NCBI RefSeq assembly: GCF_900107135.1
Contig: NZ_FNOV01000013.1
Location: 50,418 to 114,417 of the forward strand
Length of the DNA: 64,000 bases
Source: Hymenobacter psychrophilus
Lineage (GTDB): Bacteria > Bacteroidota > Bacteroidia > Cytophagales > Hymenobacteraceae
Direction of reading: 5' to 3'
The translations under genes and the position numbers were made by a program. The notes under the pieces were generated by a model, which was given only the letters and a program-made list of their open reading frames with translations, searched no databases and was not told the origin of the DNA. This document shows, piece by piece, positions 17,613 to 25,960 of this stretch; position 1 is the stretch's first letter; the number at the start of each line of letters is the position of its first letter.

Positions 17613-17646
17613 GAGAGGTTTGCTGCCGTAAGCAGTAAACTGTGGC

Positions 17647-18477
17647 TTACTTAATAGAGAAGGTTACGGGTACTGTGAAGTACACCGATACTGCCCGGCC
17701 ATTCTGCTTACCTGGCGTAAAGCGCGGCAGGTTCTTGATCACCCGCATCGACTCTTCGTCACAACCGGCACCAATACCTTTCTGCACTTCCACGTTCGAA
17801 ACGGCCCCATCGGGACCAACTACGAACTTGATGAATACACGGCCTTCCACCTGATTGCGCAGGGCCATGGCCGGATACTTGATATTTTTGCTGATGTACG
17901 CCAGCAGAGCCTCCTGTCCACCGGGGAATACCGGCATCTGCTCTACGTAGGTGTACGGCTTGGTTTCAACTACCGTTTCTACTGCCTTGGTGCCCTCGCC
18001 GGGCTCCAGCCCTTTCAGGTCGGCAGGGTTATCGGTGTTGCCCTTTACCGTCACGGCGGCCACCACTTTCTCCTTCAGTTCTTCCTGGTCCGGAATTTCT
18101 TCCTTGCGCACCTCCTCGTCCTTTTTCACGACGGGTGGGGTGAACTTAATGGTAGAAAGCTTCGGTGGTGGCGGTGGTGGCGCCTCCGGTGGTGGGGGCG
18201 GTGGGGGCGGGGGAACATTTTTGTCCAGCGGGGGCGCTTCCATCAGCTCGTTTACCTTGAGCATCTTGTCCTCCACTACCACTTCGTCTTTCTTGAGCAT
18301 CCGCGCAACAAGCGGGAAAGCAATCAGAATGGCGACGATGGCTACGGAAATCAAAACGGCCCGGGTAACGTGCTTGCCGTACACCCGCCGGATTATGTAA
18401 GCCCCGTAGGCCTTATTACGCCCCTCAAAGACGATGTCGTCGAGGGAGGCGTTGGCCAACTGCGTGTTGTCCATCAT
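17647..18477 (-). CDS. tonB: TonB-family energy-transducing protein, copy 1
   Basis: A 276-aa TonB with leader ASLDDIVFEGRNKAYGAYIIR, one membrane helix at about 37-58, a linker with PPPPPPPPPEAPPPPPP at about 90-105, and a C-terminal domain from about 185 (EQMPVFPGGQEALLAYISK, GRVFIKFVVGPDGAVSNVEV, YFTVPVTFSIK). The start codon overlaps the preceding exbD stop by 4 nt, so it is translationally coupled to the proton-channel genes. It is the likely main TonB of this locus; copy 2 follows after a terminator. Confidence 0.92.
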   Translation of the reverse strand: MMDNTQLANASLDDIVFEGRNKAYGAYIIRRVYGKHVTRAVLISVAIVAILIAFPLVARMLKKDEVVVEDKMLKVNELMEAPPLDKNVPPPPPPPPPEAPPPPPPKLSTIKFTPPVVKKDEEVRKEEIPDQEELKEKVVAAVTVKGNTDNPADLKGLEPGEGTKAVETVVETKPYTYVEQMPVFPGGQEALLAYISKNIKYPAMALRNQVEGRVFIKFVVGPDGAVSNVEVQKGIGAGCDEESMRVIKNLPRFTPGKQNGRAVSVYFTVPVTFSIK

Positions 18478-18995
18478 AATCCAGAAGATTTAATCAGCTC
18501 GGTATCGGCCTTCGAAATGTCCACCAGCGCGTACTTCTTCTGGTCGGTGATGTTCATTTCGTCGAGGATATCGACCATGTTTTTGTAGTTGGAATCGTCG
18601 GCCGGCTTAATCAGCACCACCAAGTTAGGGTTGGTGTGGCGGGAGAGCAATTCCTTACGGATGCCGTCAGCCCCGTAGCTCGATTCCTTCAGCTCCGGCT
18701 TGGAGTCATTATTGAGCAAGCCGTCGTAGTAGTAAATCTTGTTGTCGGAGCCGAGCAAGACAGTGAAGGCGTTAGAGGCCTTAATTTCCGACTTCTCTTC
18801 GTCGTTCTTAGGCTTCACCGGCATGTTGATTTCCATGACGGTGGGCTTGCTGAACGTAGTCGTCAGCATGAAGAAGGTCAGCAGCAGGAAGGCCAAGTCA
18901 ACCATCGGGGTCATGTCGATTTTGGTCGACATTTTTTTCGCCCGCTTCTTGCCGCCTTTTCCGCCGCCGCCGCCACTTTGTGGGATTTCTGCCAT
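18474..18995 (-). CDS. exbD: ExbD-family proton channel subunit, copy 2
   Basis: The 173-aa protein has a glycine/lysine-rich cytoplasmic start (SGGGGGKGGKKRAKK), then KIDMTPMVDLAFLLLTFFMLTTTF with the proton-path Asp33 in the single membrane helix, and a periplasmic domain. With ExbB it uses the proton gradient to drive TonB. It lies 14 nt after the first exbD and overlaps tonB. Tandem non-identical ExbD genes are normal in Bacteroidetes TonB clusters. Confidence 0.92.
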   Translation of the reverse strand: MAEIPQSGGGGGKGGKKRAKKMSTKIDMTPMVDLAFLLLTFFMLTTTFSKPTVMEINMPVKPKNDEEKSEIKASNAFTVLLGSDNKIYYYDGLLNNDSKPELKESSYGADGIRKELLSRHTNPNLVVLIKPADDSNYKNMVDILDEMNITDQKKYALVDISKADTELIKSSGL

Positions 18996-19009
18996 AGTTT
19001 CTGTGCGGA

Positions 19010-19636
19010 TTATTTACCGGCCACCGGTTTAGTTTCGAGGTCGGTAATGAGATTGAACCGGTTAATGTTCTTCTCCTGCATCAGTTTGATGACTTTCTTC
19101 ACCGTCGGCACATCGGCCTGTCCGTCGCCTTTAATGGCGATGTAGGGAGCCGTGTTGAATTGCTTCTGGCTAAGGGAACGAGCCGCAATTACCCACTCGA
19201 TCAACTGGTTGTTTAGCGAGTCGGACGGAATGCCGTCCTGCTTCACCAGTTTGCGCTGCTCAGGGTCGAGGTTGAGCAAGGCAGGCAGCTTTTCGATGGG
19301 CGTACCAAAGCTGGCGCCTGCCCCACGGAAAGCCTGCGTCTGAGCGGGCGTGAAGCTGATGCCGTACTTGGCGCCAACCTGCTTAAGCAGTTCACTCTTG
19401 ATTTCGTCGTCGCCGACACCAAAAAATACACGCTTGTCTTTGTCGATGGCTATGGTGAGCACGTGCGATTCGGGCAGGCGGATTTCGGAAGTCGAGGAAG
19501 GCGTGTCCACCACCACAGCCTCTTCCGGGGCAAACTTGGTGGTGAGCATGAAGAAAGTCACCAGCAGGAAGGCCAAGTCCACCATCGGCGTCATGTCGAG
19601 CGACGGGGAGGTTCTGTGAGGCTTTACTTTAGGCAT
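19010..19636 (-). CDS. exbD: ExbD-family proton channel subunit, copy 1
   Basis: The 208-aa protein has the signature SLDMTPMVDLAFLLVTFFMLTTKF with Asp20 in the membrane helix, followed by a periplasmic domain longer than in copy 2 (it includes an extra block around GVGDDEIKSELLKQVGAKYG and FGTPIEKLPALLNLDPEQR). It is the second gene of the exbB operon, 69 nt after exbB. The different periplasmic domains of the two ExbD copies suggest a heteromeric channel or different partners, which is inference. Confidence 0.91.
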   Translation of the reverse strand: MPKVKPHRTSPSLDMTPMVDLAFLLVTFFMLTTKFAPEEAVVVDTPSSTSEIRLPESHVLTIAIDKDKRVFFGVGDDEIKSELLKQVGAKYGISFTPAQTQAFRGAGASFGTPIEKLPALLNLDPEQRKLVKQDGIPSDSLNNQLIEWVIAARSLSQKQFNTAPYIAIKGDGQADVPTVKKVIKLMQEKNINRFNLITDLETKPVAGK

Positions 19637-19705
19637 TGCTGGAGGAATTAAACGCGTGATTCAGAAACGAACAACTCACCGTTTTAGTGCACAAAGGCGC
19701 TAAAA

Positions 19706-20605
19706 CTAGATGGTGGTCGTAGTAACCGGGGCCGAGTGGTCGGTAGCGCCGTGCTGGGCCGAGAAGGTCTGAATGATGCTGAAGCCAGCCTCGTCGATGC
19801 TGTAGGTCAGCTCGTCAATTTTGCTGGTGAAGAAGTTGTAGGCTACGATAGCCAGGGCCGAACCGGTAATACCGAGGGCCGTATTGATGAGGGCTTCCGA
19901 AATACCGTTGGCCAGGCCAACTGCGTCGGGAGCACCACCCTGGGCCAGGGCCGAGAAGGCCTTGATCATACCCAGTACCGTACCGATCAGACCTACCAGC
20001 GTGGCGATAGAAGCCAGGGTAGAGATGATAACGAGGTTTTTCTCCAGCATAGGCAGTTCCAGAGCAGTCGATTCCTCGATTTCCTTCTGGATGGCCAGTA
20101 CTTTCTGGTCTTTCTCGAGGTAACGGTCACGCGACATTTCCTGGTACTTCACCAGGCCAGCGCGTACCACGTTGGCTACCGAACCTTTCTGCTGGTCGCA
20201 GGCGGCAATAGCACCAGTGATGTCGTTTACGTTCAGCTTCTGACGGATGGTGCGTACAAACGACTCGATGCTCTTGTTGCCTTTGGCACGGCTCAGGGTA
20301 AGGGCCCGCTCAATCGAGAAGATGATTACCAACAGGAACATGGTCATCAGCACCGGTACTACCGGTCCACCTTTGTACACTACACCGAAGTAGTCGCCCG
20401 CAATCGGGTTGTTTTCGTTGTTGCCGCCCTGGAAATGGCTGCCGTTACCGAACACGAAGATGAACAGCAACACGCTTACGATGAACGCCGCGATGATGGC
20501 AATGATGGCAAATGCGGACGAACCACTGCCTCGGGAATCGCCTTTAGGCGTAGCGGCAGCGGCGGGCCGGGCCGCGGGCTTATTCATAGCATTCTTTTGT
20601 TCCAT
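19706..20605 (-). CDS. exbB: ExbB/TolQ/MotA-family proton channel protein
   Basis: This 299-aa inner-membrane protein has a polar Ala/Pro-rich N-terminal tail, a first helix at about 31-52 (FAIIAIIAAFIVSVLLFIFVFG), a second at about 80-98 (VVPVLMTMFLLVIIFSIERAL), a cytoplasmic loop and two C-terminal helices (LVIISTLASIATLVGLIGTVLGMIK and NTALGITGSALAIVAYNFFTSK), where the TVLGMIKAF and GI...ALxTTxxGL-type regions are conserved. It is the first gene of the operon, and an upstream -33/-7 pair is a good promoter candidate with a leader of about 180 nt. Confidence 0.92.
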   Translation of the reverse strand: MEQKNAMNKPAARPAAAATPKGDSRGSGSSAFAIIAIIAAFIVSVLLFIFVFGNGSHFQGGNNENNPIAGDYFGVVYKGGPVVPVLMTMFLLVIIFSIERALTLSRAKGNKSIESFVRTIRQKLNVNDITGAIAACDQQKGSVANVVRAGLVKYQEMSRDRYLEKDQKVLAIQKEIEESTALELPMLEKNLVIISTLASIATLVGLIGTVLGMIKAFSALAQGGAPDAVGLANGISEALINTALGITGSALAIVAYNFFTSKIDELTYSIDEAGFSIIQTFSAQHGATDHSAPVTTTTI

Positions 20606-20783
20606 TGGTCCGGAGAATTAGGGGTTGTTGGTGAAAGGTTGAGGTGCTTGTTGAAAAATGGTAAAAAGTGGGTGGACTATCCGTCGTCCGAACCATTCGC
20701 TTGCGTTATTAAGGGTGCCTTTTTTGAAGAGACAGGCAACAACGTTGGTGGCGAAATGATGAAGAAAGCGAAACTAGCCTTGG

Positions 20784-20816
20784 CAAACCTACTTAAAAAA
20801 GCTGACTGCTACCAAA
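20784..20816 (-). promoter_or_regulatory. Candidate promoter of the exbB operon
   Basis: On the minus strand TTTG (20816-20813) is followed after 21 nt by TAGGTTTG (20791-20784), close to the Bacteroidetes -33/-7 consensus. It would give a leader of about 170 nt before exbB. Confidence 0.6.
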
Positions 20817-20890
20817 AGAAAATCGTGTTTAAACGCACTAAACCGACATAATCCGCAAAAAAAGCGGTTTGTCCTAAAAAATCAGGCGCT

Positions 20891-21712
20891 TTATTGTCTT
20901 GTCAGCTGTTTGGCCTGCTCCCAATATCTGTCCATCTGGGCCAGCGTTAAGTCGGCTAGCTGATGGCCTTCCCGGGCCGATTCGGTTTCAAGGTACTGAA
21001 AACGCTGAATGAATTTGCGGTTAGTACGTTCCAGCGCCTCTTCGGGGTTGATGCCGGCGTGGCGGGCAAAGTTGATGAGCGAAAACAGCAGGTCGCCGAA
21101 CTCGGCGGCGGCCCGCTCCTGCCGGGCCGTATCGGCGTCGGCCGGCCCATGGGCAAACTCTGCCCCGAACTCGGCCAATTCCTCCTGCACTTTCTGCCAT
21201 ACCTGCTCGGGTTTTTCCCAGTCGAAGCCTGCACCGCGAGCCTTCTCCTGAATGCGCATCGCTTTGATAAGGGCTGGTAGGGAAGCTGGTACGCCGCCTA
21301 GCACTGAAGTGTTGCCTTTTTCGCGCAACTTGAGTTGCTCCCAGTTACGCTTTACTTCCTCCTCGGTGTCGGCCTGTACATCACCATAAATGTGCGGATG
21401 GCGAAAAATAAGTTTTTCGCACTGGTCATTTAACACGTCGGCAATGTCGAAAGCCCCCTGCTCGCTGGCAATTTTGGCGTAGAACACCAAGTGAAGCATC
21501 ACATCGCCAAGCTCCTTTTGCAGGTCGGGTAAGTCATGGCGGATGATGGCGTCGCTCAGCTCGTAGGTTTCCTCAATTGTGAGGTGGCGCAGGCTTTCGA
21601 GCGTTTGTTTCCGGTCCCAGGGGCACTCGGCCCGTAGGCGGTCGAGCACATCGAGCAGCCGCCCAAAAGCGGCTAACTGTTCAGTTTGGCGGGCGGGGGT
21701 GGGGTTTTCCAT
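20891..21712 (-). CDS. mazG: Nucleoside triphosphate pyrophosphohydrolase MazG
   Basis: This 273-aa enzyme hydrolyses (d)NTPs to monophosphates and pyrophosphate. It has the N-terminal MazG repeat (LRAECPWDRKQTLESLRHLTIEETYELSDAI with the EE-x2-E metal ligands, then LQKELGDVMLHLVFYAKIASEQ) and the second repeat (VQEELAEFGAEF...EFGDLLFSLINFARHAGINPEEALERTNRKFIQRF). The start at 21712 fits the family; the frame is open to 21784 but the extra 24 residues are not conserved-looking. The -7-like TATATTTG ends 5 nt before this ATG, which would make the mRNA leaderless. It is divergent from glmM. Confidence 0.93.
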   Translation of the reverse strand: MENPTPARQTEQLAAFGRLLDVLDRLRAECPWDRKQTLESLRHLTIEETYELSDAIIRHDLPDLQKELGDVMLHLVFYAKIASEQGAFDIADVLNDQCEKLIFRHPHIYGDVQADTEEEVKRNWEQLKLREKGNTSVLGGVPASLPALIKAMRIQEKARGAGFDWEKPEQVWQKVQEELAEFGAEFAHGPADADTARQERAAAEFGDLLFSLINFARHAGINPEEALERTNRKFIQRFQYLETESAREGHQLADLTLAQMDRYWEQAKQLTRQ

Positions 21713-21717
21713 CAGGT

Positions 21718-21725
21718 CAAATATA
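21718..21725 (-). promoter_or_regulatory. Candidate -7 box immediately before mazG
   Basis: TATATTTG on the minus strand, 5 nt before the mazG ATG. No TTTG at the usual upstream distance was seen. Confidence 0.4.
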
Positions 21726-21824
21726 CAAAGGTGTCGGGCATTGGGCTGTAGCACCGGTGCCGGCCCACGATGAGCTTCAGCCATTAGCTTAACTTTCTGC
21801 GTAGGGAAAGCAGACCCGAATGGC

Positions 21825-21832
21825 TACTTTTG
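21825..21832 (+). promoter_or_regulatory. Candidate -7 box for glmM
   Basis: TACTTTTG, 48 nt before the GTG at 21881; no convincing -33 box. Confidence 0.45.
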
Positions 21833-21880
21833 CGGCTGCTTACGGGCTATTTCGCCCTCATCTTTTTAGCAGCTCCTCTC

Positions 21881-23269
21881 GTGGCACTTATTAAATCCAT
21901 TTCCGGCATCCGGGGTACTATTGGCGGCGCAGTTGGTGCGGGCCTCACGCCTATCGACATCGTGAAGTACGCGGCGGCCTTTGGCACCTGGGTACTCCAG
22001 CAAACCCAGAACAATACCATCGTCATTGGCCGCGACGCCCGCATCTCGGGCGACATGGTGAGCCGGCTGGTGGCTGCCACGCTGCAGGGCCTGGGCATCA
22101 ACGTGATTGATCTGGGCCTGAGCACCACGCCTACCGTAGAAATGGCCGTGCCCGCCAAAGCGGCCGGCGGCGGCATTATTCTCACGGCCTCGCACAACCC
22201 CAAGCAATGGAACGCGCTGAAGCTGCTCAACGATAAAGGCGAATTTATTTCGGACAAAGATGGCCAGCTGGTGCTAGCGCTGGGCGATTCCGAGGCGTTC
22301 GATTTCGCGCCCGTTACCAAACTGGGCTCTTACACCACCGACGATACTTTTCTGCAGCAGCACATCGACGCTATTCTGGCTTTGCCGCTGGTAGACAAGG
22401 CGGCCATTCAGGCCAAAAACTTCCGGGTGGTGGTGGATGCGGTGAACTCCTGCGGGGGCTTTGCCGTGCCGATGCTGCTGGAGCAGCTGGGCGTAACAAC
22501 CATTGAAAAGCTGTTTTGCGAGCCTACCGGCGACTTCGCCCACAACCCCGAGCCGCTACCCGAAAACCTGCGCGACATTGCTAAAACGATGGAGAAAGGC
22601 TCCTTCGACCTCGGCATTGTAGTGGACCCCGATGTGGACCGGCTGGCGCTGGTGAACGAGGACGGCTCTATGTTCGGCGAGGAGTACACGCTGGTAGCGG
22701 TGGCCGATTACGTGCTGGGCCAGCTTGGCGGCGGCAATACCGTGAGCAACCTGAGCAGCACCCGGGCCCTGCGCGACGTAACCGAGAAGCACGGTGGCCA
22801 GTACGCCGCCGCCGCCGTGGGCGAAGTGAACGTGGTGAACAAGATGAAGGAAACCCAGGCCGTTATCGGGGGCGAGGGCAACGGCGGCATCATTTACCCC
22901 GAGCTGCACTACGGCCGCGACTCGCTGGTAGGCATTGCCCTGTTTCTGAGCCACCTGGCCAAGTTCGGCCTGCCCATGACGCACCTACGGGCCTCGTATC
23001 CCAACTACTTCATCTCGAAGAATAAGATTGAGTTGACGCCCGAAATTGACACCGACCAGGTGTTAGCCCAGATGGAGAAGCGCTACGCTAATCAGCCCGT
23101 AAATACCATCGACGGGGTGAAAATTGAGTTTGACAAGGAGTGGGTGCACCTGCGTAAGTCGAACACCGAGCCCATCATTCGCATCTACGCCGAGTCGGAG
23201 TCCAATGCCACGGCCGACCATCTGGCCAACAAAATCATCGGCGACATCAAAGAAATTATCAATCGCTAG
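21881..23269 (+). CDS. glmM: Phosphoglucosamine mutase
   Basis: The 462-aa phosphohexomutase converts glucosamine-6-phosphate to glucosamine-1-phosphate for UDP-GlcNAc synthesis. It has the phosphoserine loop LTASHNPKQWNALKLL (Ser104), the metal-binding DPDVDRLAL (249-257), a sugar-binding GEGNGGIIYPELHYGRD and the phosphate-binding RKSNTEPIIRIYAES. The start is a GTG at 21881 giving VALIKSISGIRGTIGG, the usual Bacteroidetes opening; a TTG at 21830 would prefix a hydrophobic stretch (FALIFLAAPL) not expected in this cytoplasmic enzyme. Phosphomannomutase activity is possible in related proteins. Confidence 0.92.
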   Translation: MALIKSISGIRGTIGGAVGAGLTPIDIVKYAAAFGTWVLQQTQNNTIVIGRDARISGDMVSRLVAATLQGLGINVIDLGLSTTPTVEMAVPAKAAGGGIILTASHNPKQWNALKLLNDKGEFISDKDGQLVLALGDSEAFDFAPVTKLGSYTTDDTFLQQHIDAILALPLVDKAAIQAKNFRVVVDAVNSCGGFAVPMLLEQLGVTTIEKLFCEPTGDFAHNPEPLPENLRDIAKTMEKGSFDLGIVVDPDVDRLALVNEDGSMFGEEYTLVAVADYVLGQLGGGNTVSNLSSTRALRDVTEKHGGQYAAAAVGEVNVVNKMKETQAVIGGEGNGGIIYPELHYGRDSLVGIALFLSHLAKFGLPMTHLRASYPNYFISKNKIELTPEIDTDQVLAQMEKRYANQPVNTIDGVKIEFDKEWVHLRKSNTEPIIRIYAESESNATADHLANKIIGDIKEIINR

Positions 23270-23391
23270 AACGCTGCTTGGCGGTGCAACGTGCACAAAG
23301 CGGCCGGCGGCTACTCACTCGGGGTAGTCGCCGGCCGCTTTGTTTGGGCCGGGCCCCGAACCCTTCCATCCGGTAGCTGCCGCGAATCCGC

Positions 23392-23399
23392 TATTTTTG
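23392..23399 (+). promoter_or_regulatory. Candidate -7 box for the cysteine desulfurase gene
   Basis: TATTTTTG, 59 nt before the ATG at 23459. Confidence 0.45.
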
Positions 23400-23458
23400 C
23401 AGCTGAATCTGGCTGGCCCGCCTGGCCGGCTGGTTTTTACTGCCTTATTTGCCTGCCC

Positions 23459-24607
23459 ATGAACGTGTATTTCGATAACGCCGCCACCACCCAGCTGGAC
23501 CCCGAAGTGCTGGACGCCATGCTGCCGTTGCTGCAAACCCACTACGGCAACCCCAGTAGCATCCATGGCCCCGGCCGGCAGGTGCGTGCGGCCATCGAAA
23601 ACGCCCGCAAAACGGTTGCCCACCTGATAAATGCCGCGCCGGCCGAAATCGTGTTTACCTCGGGCGGCACCGAGGCCGACAACTACGCCGCCTGCGGCAC
23701 GGTGCGCCCGCTGGGCCTGCGGCACGGCATTACCTCGAAACTGGAACACCACGCCGTGCTGCACACCATGCAGGCGCTGGAAAAAAGCGGCCAGCTGCAA
23801 CTCAGCTACCTGCGTCACGACGAGCGCGGCCGCCTCGACCTGGCGCATCTGGAAGAGCTGCTGGCCACCAACCCGCGCACGTTTGTAAGCCTGATGCACG
23901 CCAACAACGAAATCGGCAACCTCAACGATTTGACAGCCATCGGTGAAATCTGCGCCCGCCACCAGGCCGTGTTCCACACCGATACGGTGCAGACCATGGG
24001 CCACTACAAGCATGACGTGCAACAGCTGCCGGTGGATTTCCTGGTAGGCTCGGCGCACAAATTCCACGGCCCGAAAGGCATCGGTTTCCTCTACCGCCGG
24101 GCAGGCCAGACAGTGGACGCCCTGATTCAGGGCGGTTCGCAGGAGCGCAACCAGCGGGCCGGCACCGAAAACGTGTACGGCATTGTGGGGCTGGCCAAAG
24201 CGCTGGAAATAGCCTACCGCGACATGGCCGACCACCAGCGCCATATTCAGGGCCTCAAAGACCGGTTTATTGCCAAGCTGCAGGCTGAAATAGAGGGCGT
24301 GGAGTTCAACGGCACCTCGGCCGAGGGCGACCAGAGCCTGTACACGGTGCTGAGTGTAAGCCTGCCGCCCTCCGCCTTCAACGAGATGCTGCTCTTCAAC
24401 CTCGATATCAGCCATGTGGCCGTGTCGGGTGGCTCGGCTTGTACCAGTGGCGCCAACGCCGGCTCGCACGTGCTCAGTGCCCTGGGCTGCGACCCTGCCC
24501 GCGGTACTATCCGCTTCTCGATGAGCAAGTACAACACAGCAGAAGAGGTGGACTACGCCGTGGCGCAACTGGCCAAGATATACCAGAAAAGAAGAGTGCT
24601 GAGCTAA
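23459..24607 (+). CDS. Cysteine desulfurase (NifS/IscS family)
   Basis: The 382-aa PLP enzyme removes sulfur from cysteine for Fe-S clusters and thio-modified tRNA. It opens with MNVYFDNAATTQLDPEV, has the cofactor region SGGTEADNYA, the PLP lysine Lys201 in GSAHKFHGPKGIGFLYRR, the RAGTENV motif and the catalytic Cys328 in SGGSACTSGANAGSHVL. The short loop around that cysteine is like group I IscS/NifS enzymes. The ATG at 23459 gives the family start; the frame is open upstream to 23291 but those residues do not resemble the fold. No iscU or suf genes lie nearby. Confidence 0.93.
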   Translation: MNVYFDNAATTQLDPEVLDAMLPLLQTHYGNPSSIHGPGRQVRAAIENARKTVAHLINAAPAEIVFTSGGTEADNYAACGTVRPLGLRHGITSKLEHHAVLHTMQALEKSGQLQLSYLRHDERGRLDLAHLEELLATNPRTFVSLMHANNEIGNLNDLTAIGEICARHQAVFHTDTVQTMGHYKHDVQQLPVDFLVGSAHKFHGPKGIGFLYRRAGQTVDALIQGGSQERNQRAGTENVYGIVGLAKALEIAYRDMADHQRHIQGLKDRFIAKLQAEIEGVEFNGTSAEGDQSLYTVLSVSLPPSAFNEMLLFNLDISHVAVSGGSACTSGANAGSHVLSALGCDPARGTIRFSMSKYNTAEEVDYAVAQLAKIYQKRRVLS

Positions 24608-24648
24608 CCAACTCGTGCGTTTGCCGTTCGGCCGTCCGCAACGAAGCA

Positions 24649-24709
24649 AAAGGCCTTACCACCGCTGAGTGACCGTAGCAACGAGTCATTCAGCGGTGGT
24701 AAGGCCTTT
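24649..24709. terminator. Bidirectional terminator hairpin after the cysteine desulfurase
   Basis: A 25-bp stem (24649-24673 with 24685-24709, one G-T pair) flanked by AAA and TTT and a loop of 11 nt. It separates two convergent genes. Confidence 0.8.
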
Positions 24710-24739
24710 AATCAGTTAGCAAACATCAAATTACCAGTT

Positions 24740-25960
24740 TTACCACTGGCCTTCCGCGCCGCCGCCGCCGCTCTGGCCGCCGCCAAACTGGAAACCAGGC
24801 TCGGGGCTTTGGGGAGCATGGGCCGTCTGGGCCACGATGAGGGCTTCGAGGTTGAGACCGGGCCGCTCGCCAGATTCGTTGTCGGGGGCGGCGGTGAGGC
24901 CGTGTTGGGGCGTGCGCAGGTAGCGTAGGGCCGCCGCTATTAGGCCGATGAGAAAGGCGCCGAGCAGGGCACTGGCAACGGCTGGCGGCAACACCGAGTG
25001 GTAGAAGCGCAAGGTGTAGCCCGAAAACGCCAGCGTGGCCAGCCCCGTGAGCAGCCAAACGCGGCTGGGTCGACGCAGGCCCTGGTAAAGGTAGAACAGC
25101 GGAACCAGGACCGTGAGCAGATAAAAGACCGGGGCAAACGGAATCTGCCCGGAAACCGGCAGCCCGCTGATGGCCGCGTTGCCCTCGCGTACGATGAGGT
25201 AATTGCCGCCCAGATAAAACGTAGCCAGCGACAGCACTTCAAGCGTGATAAAGCAGGCGTGGTAGTACCAGTAGTTGGTGCGGGCGGCCAGATAGCGTAT
25301 CAGTTGGTAAAGGCCCACGGCCAGTGCCATGATGGCAAATGGCAACGGTAGGCGGCCGGCCCCGAATTGCAGCAGCCCGTTGGCCAGCAGCGCCATCACC
25401 GCCACGTAGGCCAAGACCGCCAGCAGCGCATCGCCGAAACGGGCGGTGGCCCAGAGTAGCAGGGCCAGCACGGGTAGCAGCCACAGCGCCAGATAGGGCG
25501 AATCGAGCAGCAGGAAGTCGAGAACGTTGGGCAGGGCAGCATCAACAAAGGCCTGCCAGGCAAGCGCGGCAAAACCCAGGCTGAGGTACAGCAATGCCTG
25601 ATCGGAGCCGGCACGGTAAGTGCGCGAAGAGGAAATAAGCTGCTGTAAGGCAAACTGCCCGGCCAGCGCGGCAAGCAGGGCCGCCAATCCTATCATGATG
25701 GGCGCGCTCCAGTTGAAGGTTGATTCGAATAGCCCGGCGGTAAATAAAAAGATGAGGCCCAACACGGCCATATAGCCCAGCATGGTGAGTAAGAACAGCA
25801 GAATCTGCAGGTAGATGTTGGGCCGGTAGTAGATGAGCGGATAGGCTGCGCGAATGGCTTGTAACTGCGGCAGTGGCAGCAGACCCCGGCGGTGCCAGTT
25901 CTGGGCGGCGGTTTGCAGGGCCTCATGGCGGGCCCAGGCTGGGTTATAGGCCTTGTTCAT
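24740..25960 (-). CDS. Multi-spanning membrane protein, partner of the DUF2157-like gene
   Basis: This 406-aa protein has a polar N-terminal region (MNKAYNPAWARHEALQTAAQNW) and about ten hydrophobic helices from residue 50 to 350, then a Gly/Gln-rich tail (GFQFGGGQSGGGGAEGQW). It is not clearly a named family; the layout (N-terminal cytoplasmic helix pair, then many TM helices) resembles the DUF4401/DUF2157 group. Its start overlaps the preceding gene's end by 17 nt, so the two are co-transcribed and may form a complex. The function is unknown. Confidence 0.75.
   Translation of the reverse strand: MNKAYNPAWARHEALQTAAQNWHRRGLLPLPQLQAIRAAYPLIYYRPNIYLQILLFLLTMLGYMAVLGLIFLFTAGLFESTFNWSAPIMIGLAALLAALAGQFALQQLISSSRTYRAGSDQALLYLSLGFAALAWQAFVDAALPNVLDFLLLDSPYLALWLLPVLALLLWATARFGDALLAVLAYVAVMALLANGLLQFGAGRLPLPFAIMALAVGLYQLIRYLAARTNYWYYHACFITLEVLSLATFYLGGNYLIVREGNAAISGLPVSGQIPFAPVFYLLTVLVPLFYLYQGLRRPSRVWLLTGLATLAFSGYTLRFYHSVLPPAVASALLGAFLIGLIAAALRYLRTPQHGLTAAPDNESGERPGLNLEALIVAQTAHAPQSPEPGFQFGGGQSGGGGAEGQW

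Noticed and set aside
17900..18230. CCACC/GGTGG-rich stretch in tonB as a repeat element
   Set aside because: It simply encodes the poly-proline linker.
23315..24649. A 444-codon open frame on the minus strand across the cysteine desulfurase gene
   Set aside because: It is the antisense of a well-conserved gene in GC-rich DNA, where long antisense frames are common; its translation is His/Val/Gln-rich with no domain.
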